Assembly: GCA_004524595.1 (NCBI GenBank) | Contig: SDOA01000067.1 | Coordinates: 1 to 22,045 of the forward strand | Length of the DNA: 22,045 nucleotides | Source of the DNA: Candidatus Thorarchaeota archaeon | GTDB lineage: Archaea > Asgardarchaeota > Thorarchaeia > Thorarchaeales > Thorarchaeaceae | Reading direction: 5' to 3' | Shown here: positions 7,102-15,007 of the stretch, one piece after another | Layout of the letters: the number at the start of each line of letters is the position of its first letter | How positions within the stretch are numbered: the stretch's first letter is position 1 | Program-made: the position numbers and the translations under genes | Notes under the pieces: generated by a model | Database searches by the model: none | Seen by the model: only the letters and a program-made list of their open reading frames with translations | What the model was told of the DNA's origin: nothing

Positions 7102-9090
7102 ATGGGTAACAATCGACTCATATTATCAGCGTTTAGCGGCAAGAATTCGGAAGGAGAACCTATTAGTAAGATAGGTGAACTTTCTGGTCTTGGAAGCATC
7201 ATTGGAATCATCGCAGCTATTTTGGGCTTTTTAATTGGCGTACCTCTTGTCCCACTGACAGCAATCCCCTGGGAAATTACGAAAATAGCACCTTTTACAT
7301 GGGTCTTTGGCAACAGCGACTATCACAATGTTGCGATTGCTGCCTTTATGGCATTACTCGGGATGGGGCTATTACTCCAAACCTACGGATCAAGAGACAC
7401 AAGAGGAAGAATTGGTTCGATGCTTGGAGCATCATTTCTAATTGCCTTCATCTCAGCTCTTGTTGTTGCAGGGTATGCAATAATTGGATTCGGTGATATC
7501 ACCTACTTTGCTGACATTTCTGTTTATTTGAGAATACTTTACTTACTTGGAATGCTGTTTGTTCTAGCATGGCAAGTGACTGCAATATTTTACATTGATT
7601 CAAGCGTAACATGGATAGGATTCTTGGCAGGAATGCTAAATGGTTTGTTCATTCCATTTCTAGCTCTTGGTCAAGCTCTTGGATCAACATTTACCTACTC
7701 TGCATACATTCTACTTGCTACTGGTCAATTTATGACCTTGGTTTACTGGTGGTCACCTCATTCAACCCTTAGGCAGTTTGCCAGGAGTCCTGACAAAGCA
7801 AAATTCGCTTTTGGAGTAAGCGGATTTCTTACATTTATCATAGGTGCTGTGGCAGTCTTTGTGGGACCTTTAGAAAGATACACGGAAGGTACATTGGTCT
7901 GGAAACCATGGAGTGCAGTTGTCATTGGTCAAGAAGGCGATGCAGCTACTACTTACCTTACCAATCCTTTACTAGTATATGCACTCCTTGCATCTATGTT
8001 CTTTTGGATTCTACTTGCTCCTCGGTTAGGGGCAAAAGAACTCAAAGCAGCAGCGATTGGAGAGGATATTCTAAAGGGAGGAACCAAATACTTTGCACTA
8101 TTCTTAATCATCCTTGGTTTTCTTGCTGCAAGTCAAGCAGGGATATTTGTTGAAGGTATTACTGCTTGGGGATATATACTAGTAATTGGTGTTGCAGGAC
8201 CAATGGTCTTGGTTGGAGCTATGTATACTGCAAAAACGGACATCATAACCGGTATACCTCTAATTATTGCAGGAGTTCTTACCATGATTCATCCATTCTC
8301 GATTGCAATTTTTATCGTAGTAGCTTGGATCATAGTCATTATAACTCAGTTTTTCATCATGATTGAAAGCTATATTCGTGGGCTTACTGGTTTCTCTCAA
8401 GGTGCGTTATCAGTGATTGTAAGTGTGCTATCATCTGCAATGATAGTAGTCATTCTTCTTGGATTTCTAGGAAGTGGACCATTAGCTCTATGGCCAGTAA
8501 ATCGTTGGTTCAATATATCGCTCATTCCTGGACTCTCAATGGGAGTTCAATCCTCAATAATTATCATATTGCCATTCTTGATTTTAATGCTAAGAAATTC
8601 CGCATTGACCGGATTTGCACACGGAAGAGGGTACACTACTGGTGGAATTCTTATGGGCGCGACAGTCCTCTTCTCAATGATGATTCCTGTCATTGCTGGA
8701 AATGTTACTGTTACTCACGAAGCCAATACAGGAGCAGCGATATTATTAGCATTATATGCTATGAGTATGATACTTCTTATTAGCCTGAATCTGAATTTAT
8801 CGAATGACGTTCTAGAAAAAGGTCACGACTTTGAAGGAACACTAATCAAGATTTCAACAATTGGGCAGTTATTATTTGGAGCCTTCATGGCATTGGTCGT
8901 TCTGTTCTATTTCAGTGGACTACCAACTCCGGACGAAATTGCTCTAGTCATTTCATTGCTGGTGTCCTTCATTGTGGGTTCAGAAATCTTGTTCATTATC
9001 AGTTGGTCCATTGCTGGATATAGACTTGATATGTTGAAGAAAGGTTTCAGATTCAGTAGAATTCCAAGATCAGCAGAGTCTTTGGAGTAA
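7102..9090 (+). CDS. Polytopic membrane protein, about 18 membrane segments, unknown function
   Basis: The start is ATG 7102, with GAGGA at about 7089-7093 as SD. A GTG at 7087 in the same frame overlaps that SD and is rejected. The 662-residue protein is nearly all hydrophobic: I count about 18 membrane spans, from LGSIIGIIAAILGFLIGVPL near the start to ISLLVSFIVGSEILFIISW near the end. Loops are short, with few charges; a longer one lies around residues 255-285. No transporter motif, ATP site or catalytic signature stands out, and I do not recognise the family. Such a size and hydrophobicity fit a transporter, a channel or a membrane-embedded enzyme. An alpha/beta hydrolase follows after 41 bases on the same strand and may share the transcript. 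Confidence 0.85.
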   Translation: MGNNRLILSAFSGKNSEGEPISKIGELSGLGSIIGIIAAILGFLIGVPLVPLTAIPWEITKIAPFTWVFGNSDYHNVAIAAFMALLGMGLLLQTYGSRDTRGRIGSMLGASFLIAFISALVVAGYAIIGFGDITYFADISVYLRILYLLGMLFVLAWQVTAIFYIDSSVTWIGFLAGMLNGLFIPFLALGQALGSTFTYSAYILLATGQFMTLVYWWSPHSTLRQFARSPDKAKFAFGVSGFLTFIIGAVAVFVGPLERYTEGTLVWKPWSAVVIGQEGDAATTYLTNPLLVYALLASMFFWILLAPRLGAKELKAAAIGEDILKGGTKYFALFLIILGFLAASQAGIFVEGITAWGYILVIGVAGPMVLVGAMYTAKTDIITGIPLIIAGVLTMIHPFSIAIFIVVAWIIVIITQFFIMIESYIRGLTGFSQGALSVIVSVLSSAMIVVILLGFLGSGPLALWPVNRWFNISLIPGLSMGVQSSIIIILPFLILMLRNSALTGFAHGRGYTTGGILMGATVLFSMMIPVIAGNVTVTHEANTGAAILLALYAMSMILLISLNLNLSNDVLEKGHDFEGTLIKISTIGQLLFGAFMALVVLFYFSGLPTPDEIALVISLLVSFIVGSEILFIISWSIAGYRLDMLKKGFRFSRIPRSAESLE

Positions 9091-9131
9091 TTGGATTCCG
9101 CAGAATATTCTTATTAGAGAGCTGAGCAATA

Positions 9132-9887
9132 TTGGCCCTAAAGCCATCGGGTGTTGAAATCCGACTTGAAGAGGCCAATGTTGCCTTTCTTTTAATTCAT
9201 GGATTCTGTGCAGCTCCTGATGAAATGGCAACTTTGGGAGAATTCCTCCAAGGAAGAAATATCGAATCACTTGCAATTCAAATTGACGGGCATAACTCTA
9301 CACCTGATGAATTGAAGCAAACAACTTGGCAGGATTGGTATAGATCAGTTGTTGAAGGATTACAATATATTAGATCATGGAAAACAAAGTATGTTTTCGT
9401 AGCAGGTATATCAATGGGTGGAGCATTATCTACTTTACTTGCATCAGAACATGAAGGAATTAACGGTTTGGTACTAATAGCTCCAGCATTGAAGATTGAT
9501 GGATTCCTACCAAAATTGGTCCCATTTCTGAAATATATAGCAAAGGATAGAGAAATCGACACAATAAAAGCCCAAGAGAAATACGACATTAAACGGACTA
9601 AGTACTCTAGAGAACCTGTTTCTGCGTATCATGAACTTTTCAAATTACAGAAGGCAGCCCGAAAACAATTAAAAAAAATTACTGTGCCAACCCTCATTAT
9701 ACAAGGTACTGCGGACAAGACAATTAATCCTAGAAATGGACAGTTTGCTCTTGATGGAATATCTTCAAATGATAAACAGCTCCATATGATTGAAGATGGA
9801 GAGCATGTGATTACTTGTCATTCGAGTAGGTATGAAGCTTATCCGATAATTGAAAAATTCATAAAACAGATCACACAAGTAACTTAG
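9132..9887 (+). CDS. Alpha/beta-hydrolase, carboxylesterase or monoacylglycerol-lipase type
   Basis: The 251-residue product has the complete serine-hydrolase layout. It has an oxyanion-hole segment LLIHGFCAAPDE (residues 21-32), the nucleophile elbow AGISMGG with S94, the acid D195 in QGTADKTINP, and the histidine H225 in EDGEHVIT. The short lid region between about 120 and 180 and the overall length match the carboxylesterase EstA/Est30 and monoacylglycerol-lipase-like group. These cleave short- to medium-chain esters in the cytoplasm. No signal peptide is present. The start is TTG 9132 with only a weak SD, but the next in-frame candidates would cut into the first strand. The stop codon interlocks with the stop of the convergent GDPD gene. 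Confidence 0.88.
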   Translation: MALKPSGVEIRLEEANVAFLLIHGFCAAPDEMATLGEFLQGRNIESLAIQIDGHNSTPDELKQTTWQDWYRSVVEGLQYIRSWKTKYVFVAGISMGGALSTLLASEHEGINGLVLIAPALKIDGFLPKLVPFLKYIAKDREIDTIKAQEKYDIKRTKYSREPVSAYHELFKLQKAARKQLKKITVPTLIIQGTADKTINPRNGQFALDGISSNDKQLHMIEDGEHVITCHSSRYEAYPIIEKFIKQITQVT

Positions 9888-10582
9888 TATCTCATACTCC
9901 TCAATGTTTCAATGGCAATATCCGGGTAATCTGTTATTAAACCATCTATCCTCATTCTAACAAGGTGTAACATTGTGCTAGAATCATTGATTGTCCAAGG
10001 AAAGACTTGAATATTATGATTGTGCATCTGATTGATTAGTTCTGAGGTAACCATAGTATGTAGTGGATTTAATGCTTTAGCCTTCAGATCAGATACATAT
10101 TCCACTAAATCCTCCATTGGTTTACTTACTAATACAGCAGTAGTAATTGTGGGATCAACCTCGTGCATTGCTTCCAGAGTCCCATGTAAAAAGGATGAAA
10201 CAACAACATGATCAGTCATCCTCTTTTCTCTTACAAGTTGTACAACCTGCTTCTCTACATCGGTTACCTTTAATTCAATATTCACACGAATTTTCCCATG
10301 TGCATGTTCAAGTACCTCACTCAGCAATGGGATATGTTCGTGTTGACCTGCATCCAATTTTTGAAGCTCCTTCAAAGACAATTCAGCAATAGCACCTGTT
10401 CCATCTGTGGTTCGGTCAACCTCATAATCATGGATACATACTAGATATCCATCATTTGTTTCATGAACATCTAGTTCAATCATATCTGCTCCAAGTTCAA
10501 TTGCAATCCTATAAGCCAAGAGTGTGTTCTCTGGCGCAAGTCCAGAAGCTCCTCGATGCGCAATTATAATACATTCTCCCAT
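9884..10582 (-). CDS. ugpQ: Glycerophosphodiester phosphodiesterase (GDPD family)
   Basis: Starting at ATG 10582 behind AGGCGG, this gives 232 residues. A longer frame to 10666 would overlap the upstream gene. The GDPD TIM-barrel signature is complete: IIAHRGASGLAPENT (H9, R10, E18), MIELDVH (E36, D38, metal ligands), LVCIHD with H51 as the general acid, and IELK (E103, K105). The C-terminal half has VFPWTIND and DGLITDYPD, typical of UgpQ-like enzymes. They hydrolyse glycerophosphodiesters to glycerol phosphate and an alcohol, with a divalent metal. No signal peptide is visible, so it should be cytoplasmic. In an archaeon the natural substrate may be a deacylated or headgroup-derived phosphodiester. 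It follows the small zinc-motif membrane protein by 25 bases. The gene symbol is by family resemblance only. Confidence 0.92.
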   Translation of the reverse strand: MGECIIIAHRGASGLAPENTLLAYRIAIELGADMIELDVHETNDGYLVCIHDYEVDRTTDGTGAIAELSLKELQKLDAGQHEHIPLLSEVLEHAHGKIRVNIELKVTDVEKQVVQLVREKRMTDHVVVSSFLHGTLEAMHEVDPTITTAVLVSKPMEDLVEYVSDLKAKALNPLHTMVTSELINQMHNHNIQVFPWTINDSSTMLHLVRMRIDGLITDYPDIAIETLRSMRY

Positions 10583-10607
10583 GTAATAGCCGCCTAAAAA
10601 CCTGGTT

Positions 10608-10892
10608 TCAATCATCATTTCGCGCAAGACCTGTTCCGCCGCACCTCGGACAGGTTTCTGAATCAATCATTCCATCCCCCTCGCAGTAGTAGCAATCATC
10701 ATGAGGAATATCTAAGGCTATGTCAACTCCTTTAGCATATGCAAAACCGACTGCAATCTCGACAACTGACAGGAACATTATAAATAATGAGGGAAGGTAG
10801 AGGTTGGAAAACACGAGCAATATAAAAAGTGAGATGATGAAGAGAGATGAACCTGAGAGTATGAAAAATAAACCTAATTGAAATCGACGCAT
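10608..10892 (-). CDS. Small membrane protein with DnaJ-type zinc motif
   Basis: This is a 94-residue protein. Residues about 6-28 and 32-54 are two membrane helices separated by a tight turn, so both ends should face the cytoplasm. The tail carries CYYCEGDG (C67, C70) and CPRCGGTG (C81, C84), two copies of the CxxCxGxG repeat seen in the DnaJ cysteine-rich domain, enough for one zinc ion. DnaJ itself normally has four such repeats, so this is a half-unit on a membrane anchor. No J domain is present. It is the first gene of a short operon with the GDPD. Its upstream region, shared with the 11048 gene, contains a perfect palindrome at 10947-10961. The function is unknown. Confidence 0.8.
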   Translation of the reverse strand: MRRFQLGLFFILSGSSLFIISLFILLVFSNLYLPSLFIMFLSVVEIAVGFAYAKGVDIALDIPHDDCYYCEGDGMIDSETCPRCGGTGLARNDD

Positions 10893-10946
10893 TGAATTAT
10901 CTTCCCAAGTAATTTCGATGGTGCTCTAAGTTTGTACTGATGAACC

Positions 10947-10961
10947 AAGAATTAAATTCTT
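10947..10961. promoter_or_regulatory. Perfect palindrome between divergent genes
   Basis: AAGAATT, a central A, and AATTCTT form perfect seven-base arms. It lies about 55 bases upstream of the zinc-motif membrane protein and about 90-100 bases upstream of the 11048 gene. TATA-like stretches follow on the plus strand at about 10971 (CTAAATAC) and 10996 (AATATATC). A dimeric regulator site is the likely reading. Confidence 0.4.
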
Positions 10962-11047
10962 CTAATTGCTCTAAATACATTATGGCTGTACACAATATAT
11001 CGAATAATTTCACCCTAAGAGATAAATCTGAGTGAATCAGTAGTGTG

Positions 11048-11989
11048 ATGAATCAGGGAGATTGTATTAGGATGTCAAGAACTGATTTCTTTGCAAAATA
11101 TACCCAAATCTATGCCAAAGCACGGGCACGAGAAATCGTGCCTGAAGGACCATTTGTCAGACAATTAAATGATTTGCCTAGAAGAAACTATGATGTGGGA
11201 ATTTTCTTCAAACCTAATCGATCTTCTCGCTGTGTACAGATACACCTCGGAAATCCAATTCCCATGTCAATTTGCATGGAAGAAGGGTTCCTTGAATCTG
11301 AAGATACAACATATCTAAGTAGGACTATTCTATCAAGTTTCAAAACTTTGGATTTTCTCAAGTGTGTGATATCTGCAGGGAGAATATTAGAAAGTAAAGA
11401 AGAACGCATTGAATTCCTCAAAACTGCACAGAGAATTATTGAGGTATTAGTTAGAAAGGCAAAGAACGTCATGCATCAAGCTGAATTCGAACCATTTCGA
11501 TTCGATAAATGTGTAGTTACTTTACAGGAATTTCTTGTAAAGAAATTAAAGATGGATGAGGTCTCAGTCGAAGCAGCTTCAATTCCATTCTACGTGGCAA
11601 GCCCTGAATATATTCTTCTAGCAAATGGAGACCTCATCGTAATCCATGACGAACCGCGGGTACCTCAAGGAGAGTTTCATCTTGTTGGAGGAATTGGATA
11701 TACTTTTGATAAGACAGAAGGAGCTGTGAGTGAAGGAAGGTTATTCAGAACAACTGCTGATTTGTCATCAATGGGCATAAATGAAGCCTATATCGATGGG
11801 ATGATTTCTCGAATCACTGAAGATTTCCAAAATACAATGCACTCTCTCATCTTTGCAGATGTATGGAAAAAAGGGATGATGAAACCTGTTGGAGTTAATT
11901 TCGGAGGAGATCTTTTAGTAAAAGCAGAACCTAGTAGTGAGATATGGACTGGTGTCTTCGAGGTATATGTGAAATCGCCTACTTTATGA
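11048..11989 (+). CDS. Unrecognised soluble protein
   Basis: From ATG 11048 this encodes 313 residues. A second ATG at 11072, with GGGAG eleven bases upstream, is an equally likely start. The N-terminal part is basic and mixed alpha/beta, including NYDVGIFFKPNRSSRCVQIHL. The middle is helical, with EERIEFLKTAQRIIEVLVRKA at about residues 119-139. The C-terminal part is strand-rich: PFYVASPEYILLANGDLIVIHDE, then GEFHLVGGIGYTF, and FGGDLLVKAEPSS. No membrane segment, signal peptide, cysteine cluster or nucleotide motif is seen. I do not recognise the family. It is alone on its strand, with a convergent neighbour 26 bases downstream. Confidence 0.75.
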   Translation: MNQGDCIRMSRTDFFAKYTQIYAKARAREIVPEGPFVRQLNDLPRRNYDVGIFFKPNRSSRCVQIHLGNPIPMSICMEEGFLESEDTTYLSRTILSSFKTLDFLKCVISAGRILESKEERIEFLKTAQRIIEVLVRKAKNVMHQAEFEPFRFDKCVVTLQEFLVKKLKMDEVSVEAASIPFYVASPEYILLANGDLIVIHDEPRVPQGEFHLVGGIGYTFDKTEGAVSEGRLFRTTADLSSMGINEAYIDGMISRITEDFQNTMHSLIFADVWKKGMMKPVGVNFGGDLLVKAEPSSEIWTGVFEVYVKSPTL

Positions 11990-12015
11990 AGTAGATTCCA
12001 TACATGAATGTAGTG

Positions 12016-13599
12016 TCATAATAATAGAATATCAAAAGAATCGATTGCAATAAACACAGCTCGATAAGCATAGATTCTGAATGTGTATCTAGAAGAACCA
12101 GAATGGGTCGTTGATAACGATTCGTGGAAATCTATGATAGCATTTGGCCCAAACGAGGATAAGAGGGATGAAAGCGAATCTATTGTTAGAGTATCTACAC
12201 CATTCCCAGCCGCTAGTTTGATGTCGTTATTTAGAATATCAAAAGTTTCATAGACTGGTGCAGGTCTATCCTCAATATCTGTATCATTTCCAACATCACC
12301 TAATCGCATCGTCCATTTTGAACCCTTGATGGCAACAGATTCTGAGTAAGATTCCACCAGATATGCTTCAACATCACCACGCATCTCAAGTGAAAATCTT
12401 GATCGTGAGCAAGATACTTGAATAGTATCCCATAGATTCAACGAGCTTATAGAAACACCAGCAAGTCTCATTGCTACATTATCATTATCCTGCAAATCAT
12501 CTAGGACAAATGATTCAATAAGAATTCCCAATTGAATTCCTAGATTAGATGCTTCTTGAGCGAGTAGTGTAGATTCTTGATCGATGACTGAAACATCAGT
12601 AGAATAGATTGAAGATCTCATGAGACCTGTAAATCCAATTAAATCCAAGCTTCGAGTATGAAACATCAGTTTCTGCCACTCTTGTTGTGAGAGAGTCAAA
12701 TCAAAGATAACAGTTGAGGGGTAGTTAATTATGCCATCAAGACTCTCGGTAAGATTTGTTATTGCATTCCGATGAGATGTAAACACTTGTCGAATAACAT
12801 CAGTAGTTCCAATTGCTGTTGGTGTTTCTCCCACAAATAGGGCTCGGTCAGAAGTAAGAGTAACTGTATATAAAACAGATGATTCATTTAATGCATGCAA
12901 CCATTCAGTTAGTTTAAACCATGAATCATCATCATTCTCGAGAACCCGAAGATCCACTCCGAATTGACTTACTTCGAGGTCGGATATTATCGATGGCGTT
13001 GGGTTGACATACGAATAAGGAAAATCGAAGTCAGCCAAAGGTACACCCAAAATTATCTCAGGTATTGTAGAAGTAGATGTTGCTGCAATTTGAATCTGTC
13101 CCATTACAATGATTGATACTGGGAAAGTCAAGCTTAGCATATTCATCAGAAGAATGTAAGCTATACCCTTCTTACCTGCCTGACGTAGATTTCCTTGCGG
13201 TCTAAATCGACCGATAATGAAAATGGAAACAACTGCAACGAGGTTTAAAACTACACAGAATACAAATCCTCTAACCAATAAACTAAGCATACTGAAAAAA
13301 ACACTAGAAATCACTAAGAAGACGAAGTTCCATGCAGAAGTTCTATTTCGATAGAATGCTCGAATCATCAAGGGTAGAAAGATCATTAGTGGAAGAATAT
13401 ACAGAGCGATGGGCATCGAATCAAAAAAACCAACTCCATTTAGACTCATCCTAATAGTAACAGACAACATCGCAAAGAGAATTAGTACCATGTTAATTGA
13501 GAGAATTGCTGTGATGTAGAAGTGCAGGTACTTGTCAAGTCGTTCGTTTGAATTAATTTGCCTTCGAAGTCTTCTACGTTCATGGATAATTCGATTCAT
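12016..13599 (-). CDS. Five-helix membrane protein with large external domain
   Basis: The 527-residue product starts with a very basic segment (IIHERRRLRRQ) followed by five membrane helices at about residues 27-49, 58-80, 89-109, 111-131 and 145-167. Positive charges sit at the N-terminus, in RAFYRNRT, and in RFRPQGNLRQAGKK, which puts the N-terminus inside and the 360-residue remainder outside the cell. That remainder alternates strands and helices (for example FGVDLRVLE, STVIFDLTLS, LGIQLGILIESFVL, GVDTLTIDSLSSLL), which could be a TIM-barrel-like or other repeated beta-alpha fold. No catalytic motif is certain. The ATG at 13599 has no strong SD. It is divergent from the geranylgeranyl reductase gene. 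The family is unknown to me. Confidence 0.8.
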   Translation of the reverse strand: MNRIIHERRRLRRQINSNERLDKYLHFYITAILSINMVLILFAMLSVTIRMSLNGVGFFDSMPIALYILPLMIFLPLMIRAFYRNRTSAWNFVFLVISSVFFSMLSLLVRGFVFCVVLNLVAVVSIFIIGRFRPQGNLRQAGKKGIAYILLMNMLSLTFPVSIIVMGQIQIAATSTSTIPEIILGVPLADFDFPYSYVNPTPSIISDLEVSQFGVDLRVLENDDDSWFKLTEWLHALNESSVLYTVTLTSDRALFVGETPTAIGTTDVIRQVFTSHRNAITNLTESLDGIINYPSTVIFDLTLSQQEWQKLMFHTRSLDLIGFTGLMRSSIYSTDVSVIDQESTLLAQEASNLGIQLGILIESFVLDDLQDNDNVAMRLAGVSISSLNLWDTIQVSCSRSRFSLEMRGDVEAYLVESYSESVAIKGSKWTMRLGDVGNDTDIEDRPAPVYETFDILNNDIKLAAGNGVDTLTIDSLSSLLSSFGPNAIIDFHESLSTTHSGSSRYTFRIYAYRAVFIAIDSFDILLL

Positions 13600-13710
13600 G
13601 AATAGTCATTCTTCTGCAAATTCCAATACTGATAAGCTTCTCGGATAGGTTTCTCGAATGACCGTAAGGATGAAGTGTGGGTGATTTTCCATCACATCAG
13701 GTTATTGATT

Positions 13711-14907
13711 ATGTATGATGTTGCAGTCATTGGAGCTGGCCCCGCGGGATCAACTGCAGCCCGATACTTGGCAAAATTCGGGATGAAGGTATGTCTCATT
13801 GATAAAGACCGATTTCCTCGAGACAAACCTTGTGGAGGAGGTTTCTCTCAACGGCTCATTGATGACTTTCCATATTTACGAAAACGGACAGATGATTTCT
13901 TAAAAGGGATTGCACGAGTTGGTGTGTTACATTCTCCAAACCGTCGAATCAATCTTCAAGGACGAGTTGATATGGCGGTAACTCTTCGAACTGATTTTGA
14001 TAATGTCTTATTTGAAAGCGCTATCGAACAAGGATTGGAACCAATTATTGGGAAGAGAGCTGTATCAATTAGAACTTATGATAGAGAATGTGAAGTCCAA
14101 CTCAAAGGAGGACAATCTATTAGAGCATCAGTCATAGTTGGATCTGATGGAGTTTCAAGTTTAATAGCACGAGAAACCGATCTCAATCGAAAATGGAATA
14201 GTTCAAAACTGACTGCATGCAGAGTAGTAGAAGTTCCTACAAAGTATGATGACATAATTGATAGATACTCTGAGGATTTGTATTATCATTTCTTTGCAAA
14301 TATTGAAGGATTTCCAGGATACGGATGGATATTCCCAAAACAAGACACAATCAATATAGGACTTGGAATTGTAAGTACGCATGCAAAAGGATTACCAAAA
14401 ATTTTCGATTCATTCGTTTCGTACTTGAAGAAAGAAAATCTATTGATGGATGATTCAGATATCTCACAAGCAAAAGGTGCGCTTGTACCAACAGGGGGAC
14501 CACTAGACCGATCATATCGTAATAATTGCTTATTAGTTGGCGATTCAGCAGGCATGGTTAGTCCGTTAACAGGTGGAGGAATCGCATATGCCATGAGCGC
14601 AGCCCGTTTTGCAGCTTTAGTTCTAACCCGAGCACTTGAACTAGAAGAGTATAATACACTGGCGCTGCATAACTATGAACAACTTTGGAGAAACGATTTT
14701 GGTAACGAATTCAAAAGGCAGCTACTTGCCCAAAGGTTGTTTACCAGTCCATTTACAAATCTTCTCTTTGAAATTGGAAGAAGAGATAAGGGACTCCAAG
14801 AGATAGTATCGAATGGTATGGCTGAATCTTCGCAAGAAGGGATTGATTTAAAATTACTAACCTTCAGAACTATGTTCGTGTGTTTGAAGGCTGCATTGAG
14901 GATATAG
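13711..14907 (+). CDS. Geranylgeranyl reductase family FAD-dependent oxidoreductase
   Basis: Starting at ATG 13711 the product has 398 residues. An upstream extension of 12 residues in frame lacks support, because the Rossmann strand begins at MYDVAVIGAGPAG (FAD-binding GxGxxG at 8-13). Family landmarks follow: DKPCGGGFS (39-46), VIVGSDGVSS (141-150), GYGWIFPK (203-210), and LLVGDSAGMVSPLTGGGI (274-291) for the second FAD contact. The CGGG and GYxWxFPK motifs are typical of archaeal digeranylgeranylglycerophospholipid reductases, which saturate isoprenoid chains of membrane lipids at the membrane surface. Close relatives act on chlorophyll or other isoprenoids, so the exact substrate is inferred. 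It lies about 100 bases before the acyl-CoA synthetase on the same strand. Confidence 0.88.
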   Translation: MYDVAVIGAGPAGSTAARYLAKFGMKVCLIDKDRFPRDKPCGGGFSQRLIDDFPYLRKRTDDFLKGIARVGVLHSPNRRINLQGRVDMAVTLRTDFDNVLFESAIEQGLEPIIGKRAVSIRTYDRECEVQLKGGQSIRASVIVGSDGVSSLIARETDLNRKWNSSKLTACRVVEVPTKYDDIIDRYSEDLYYHFFANIEGFPGYGWIFPKQDTINIGLGIVSTHAKGLPKIFDSFVSYLKKENLLMDDSDISQAKGALVPTGGPLDRSYRNNCLLVGDSAGMVSPLTGGGIAYAMSAARFAALVLTRALELEEYNTLALHNYEQLWRNDFGNEFKRQLLAQRLFTSPFTNLLFEIGRRDKGLQEIVSNGMAESSQEGIDLKLLTFRTMFVCLKAALRI

Positions 14908-14925
14908 ATATCTTTGATTTTTTCA
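14908..14925 (+). terminator. Oligo-T tract after geranylgeranyl reductase gene
   Basis: Immediately after the TAG stop the plus strand becomes T-rich, with a run of six Ts followed by CATTTC. Archaeal transcription commonly ends at such U-rich stretches without a hairpin. The next gene has its own AT-rich upstream region and a strong SD, so a separate promoter is plausible. Confidence 0.35.
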
Positions 14926-15007
14926 TTTCATCATAAGTAATAAATGGCAATGAAGATAGTAAATCATATTCCGCTTCTCAATAATTGAGAGAGAGAGGAG
15001 ATTTAAA

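Noticed and set aside
10583..10666. Extended N-terminus of the GDPD
   Set aside because: It would overlap the upstream small membrane-protein gene, and the family begins at the strand right after ATG 10582, which has its own SD.
13645..13668. Imperfect direct repeat TTCTCGGAT/TTCTCGAAT
   Set aside because: Nine-base copies with a mismatch in an AT-rich intergenic region are likely chance.
13681..13695. Inverted repeat GTGAT-TTTCC-ATCAC before the geranylgeranyl reductase gene
   Set aside because: Five-base arms are too short to separate from chance and no SD is clearly enclosed.
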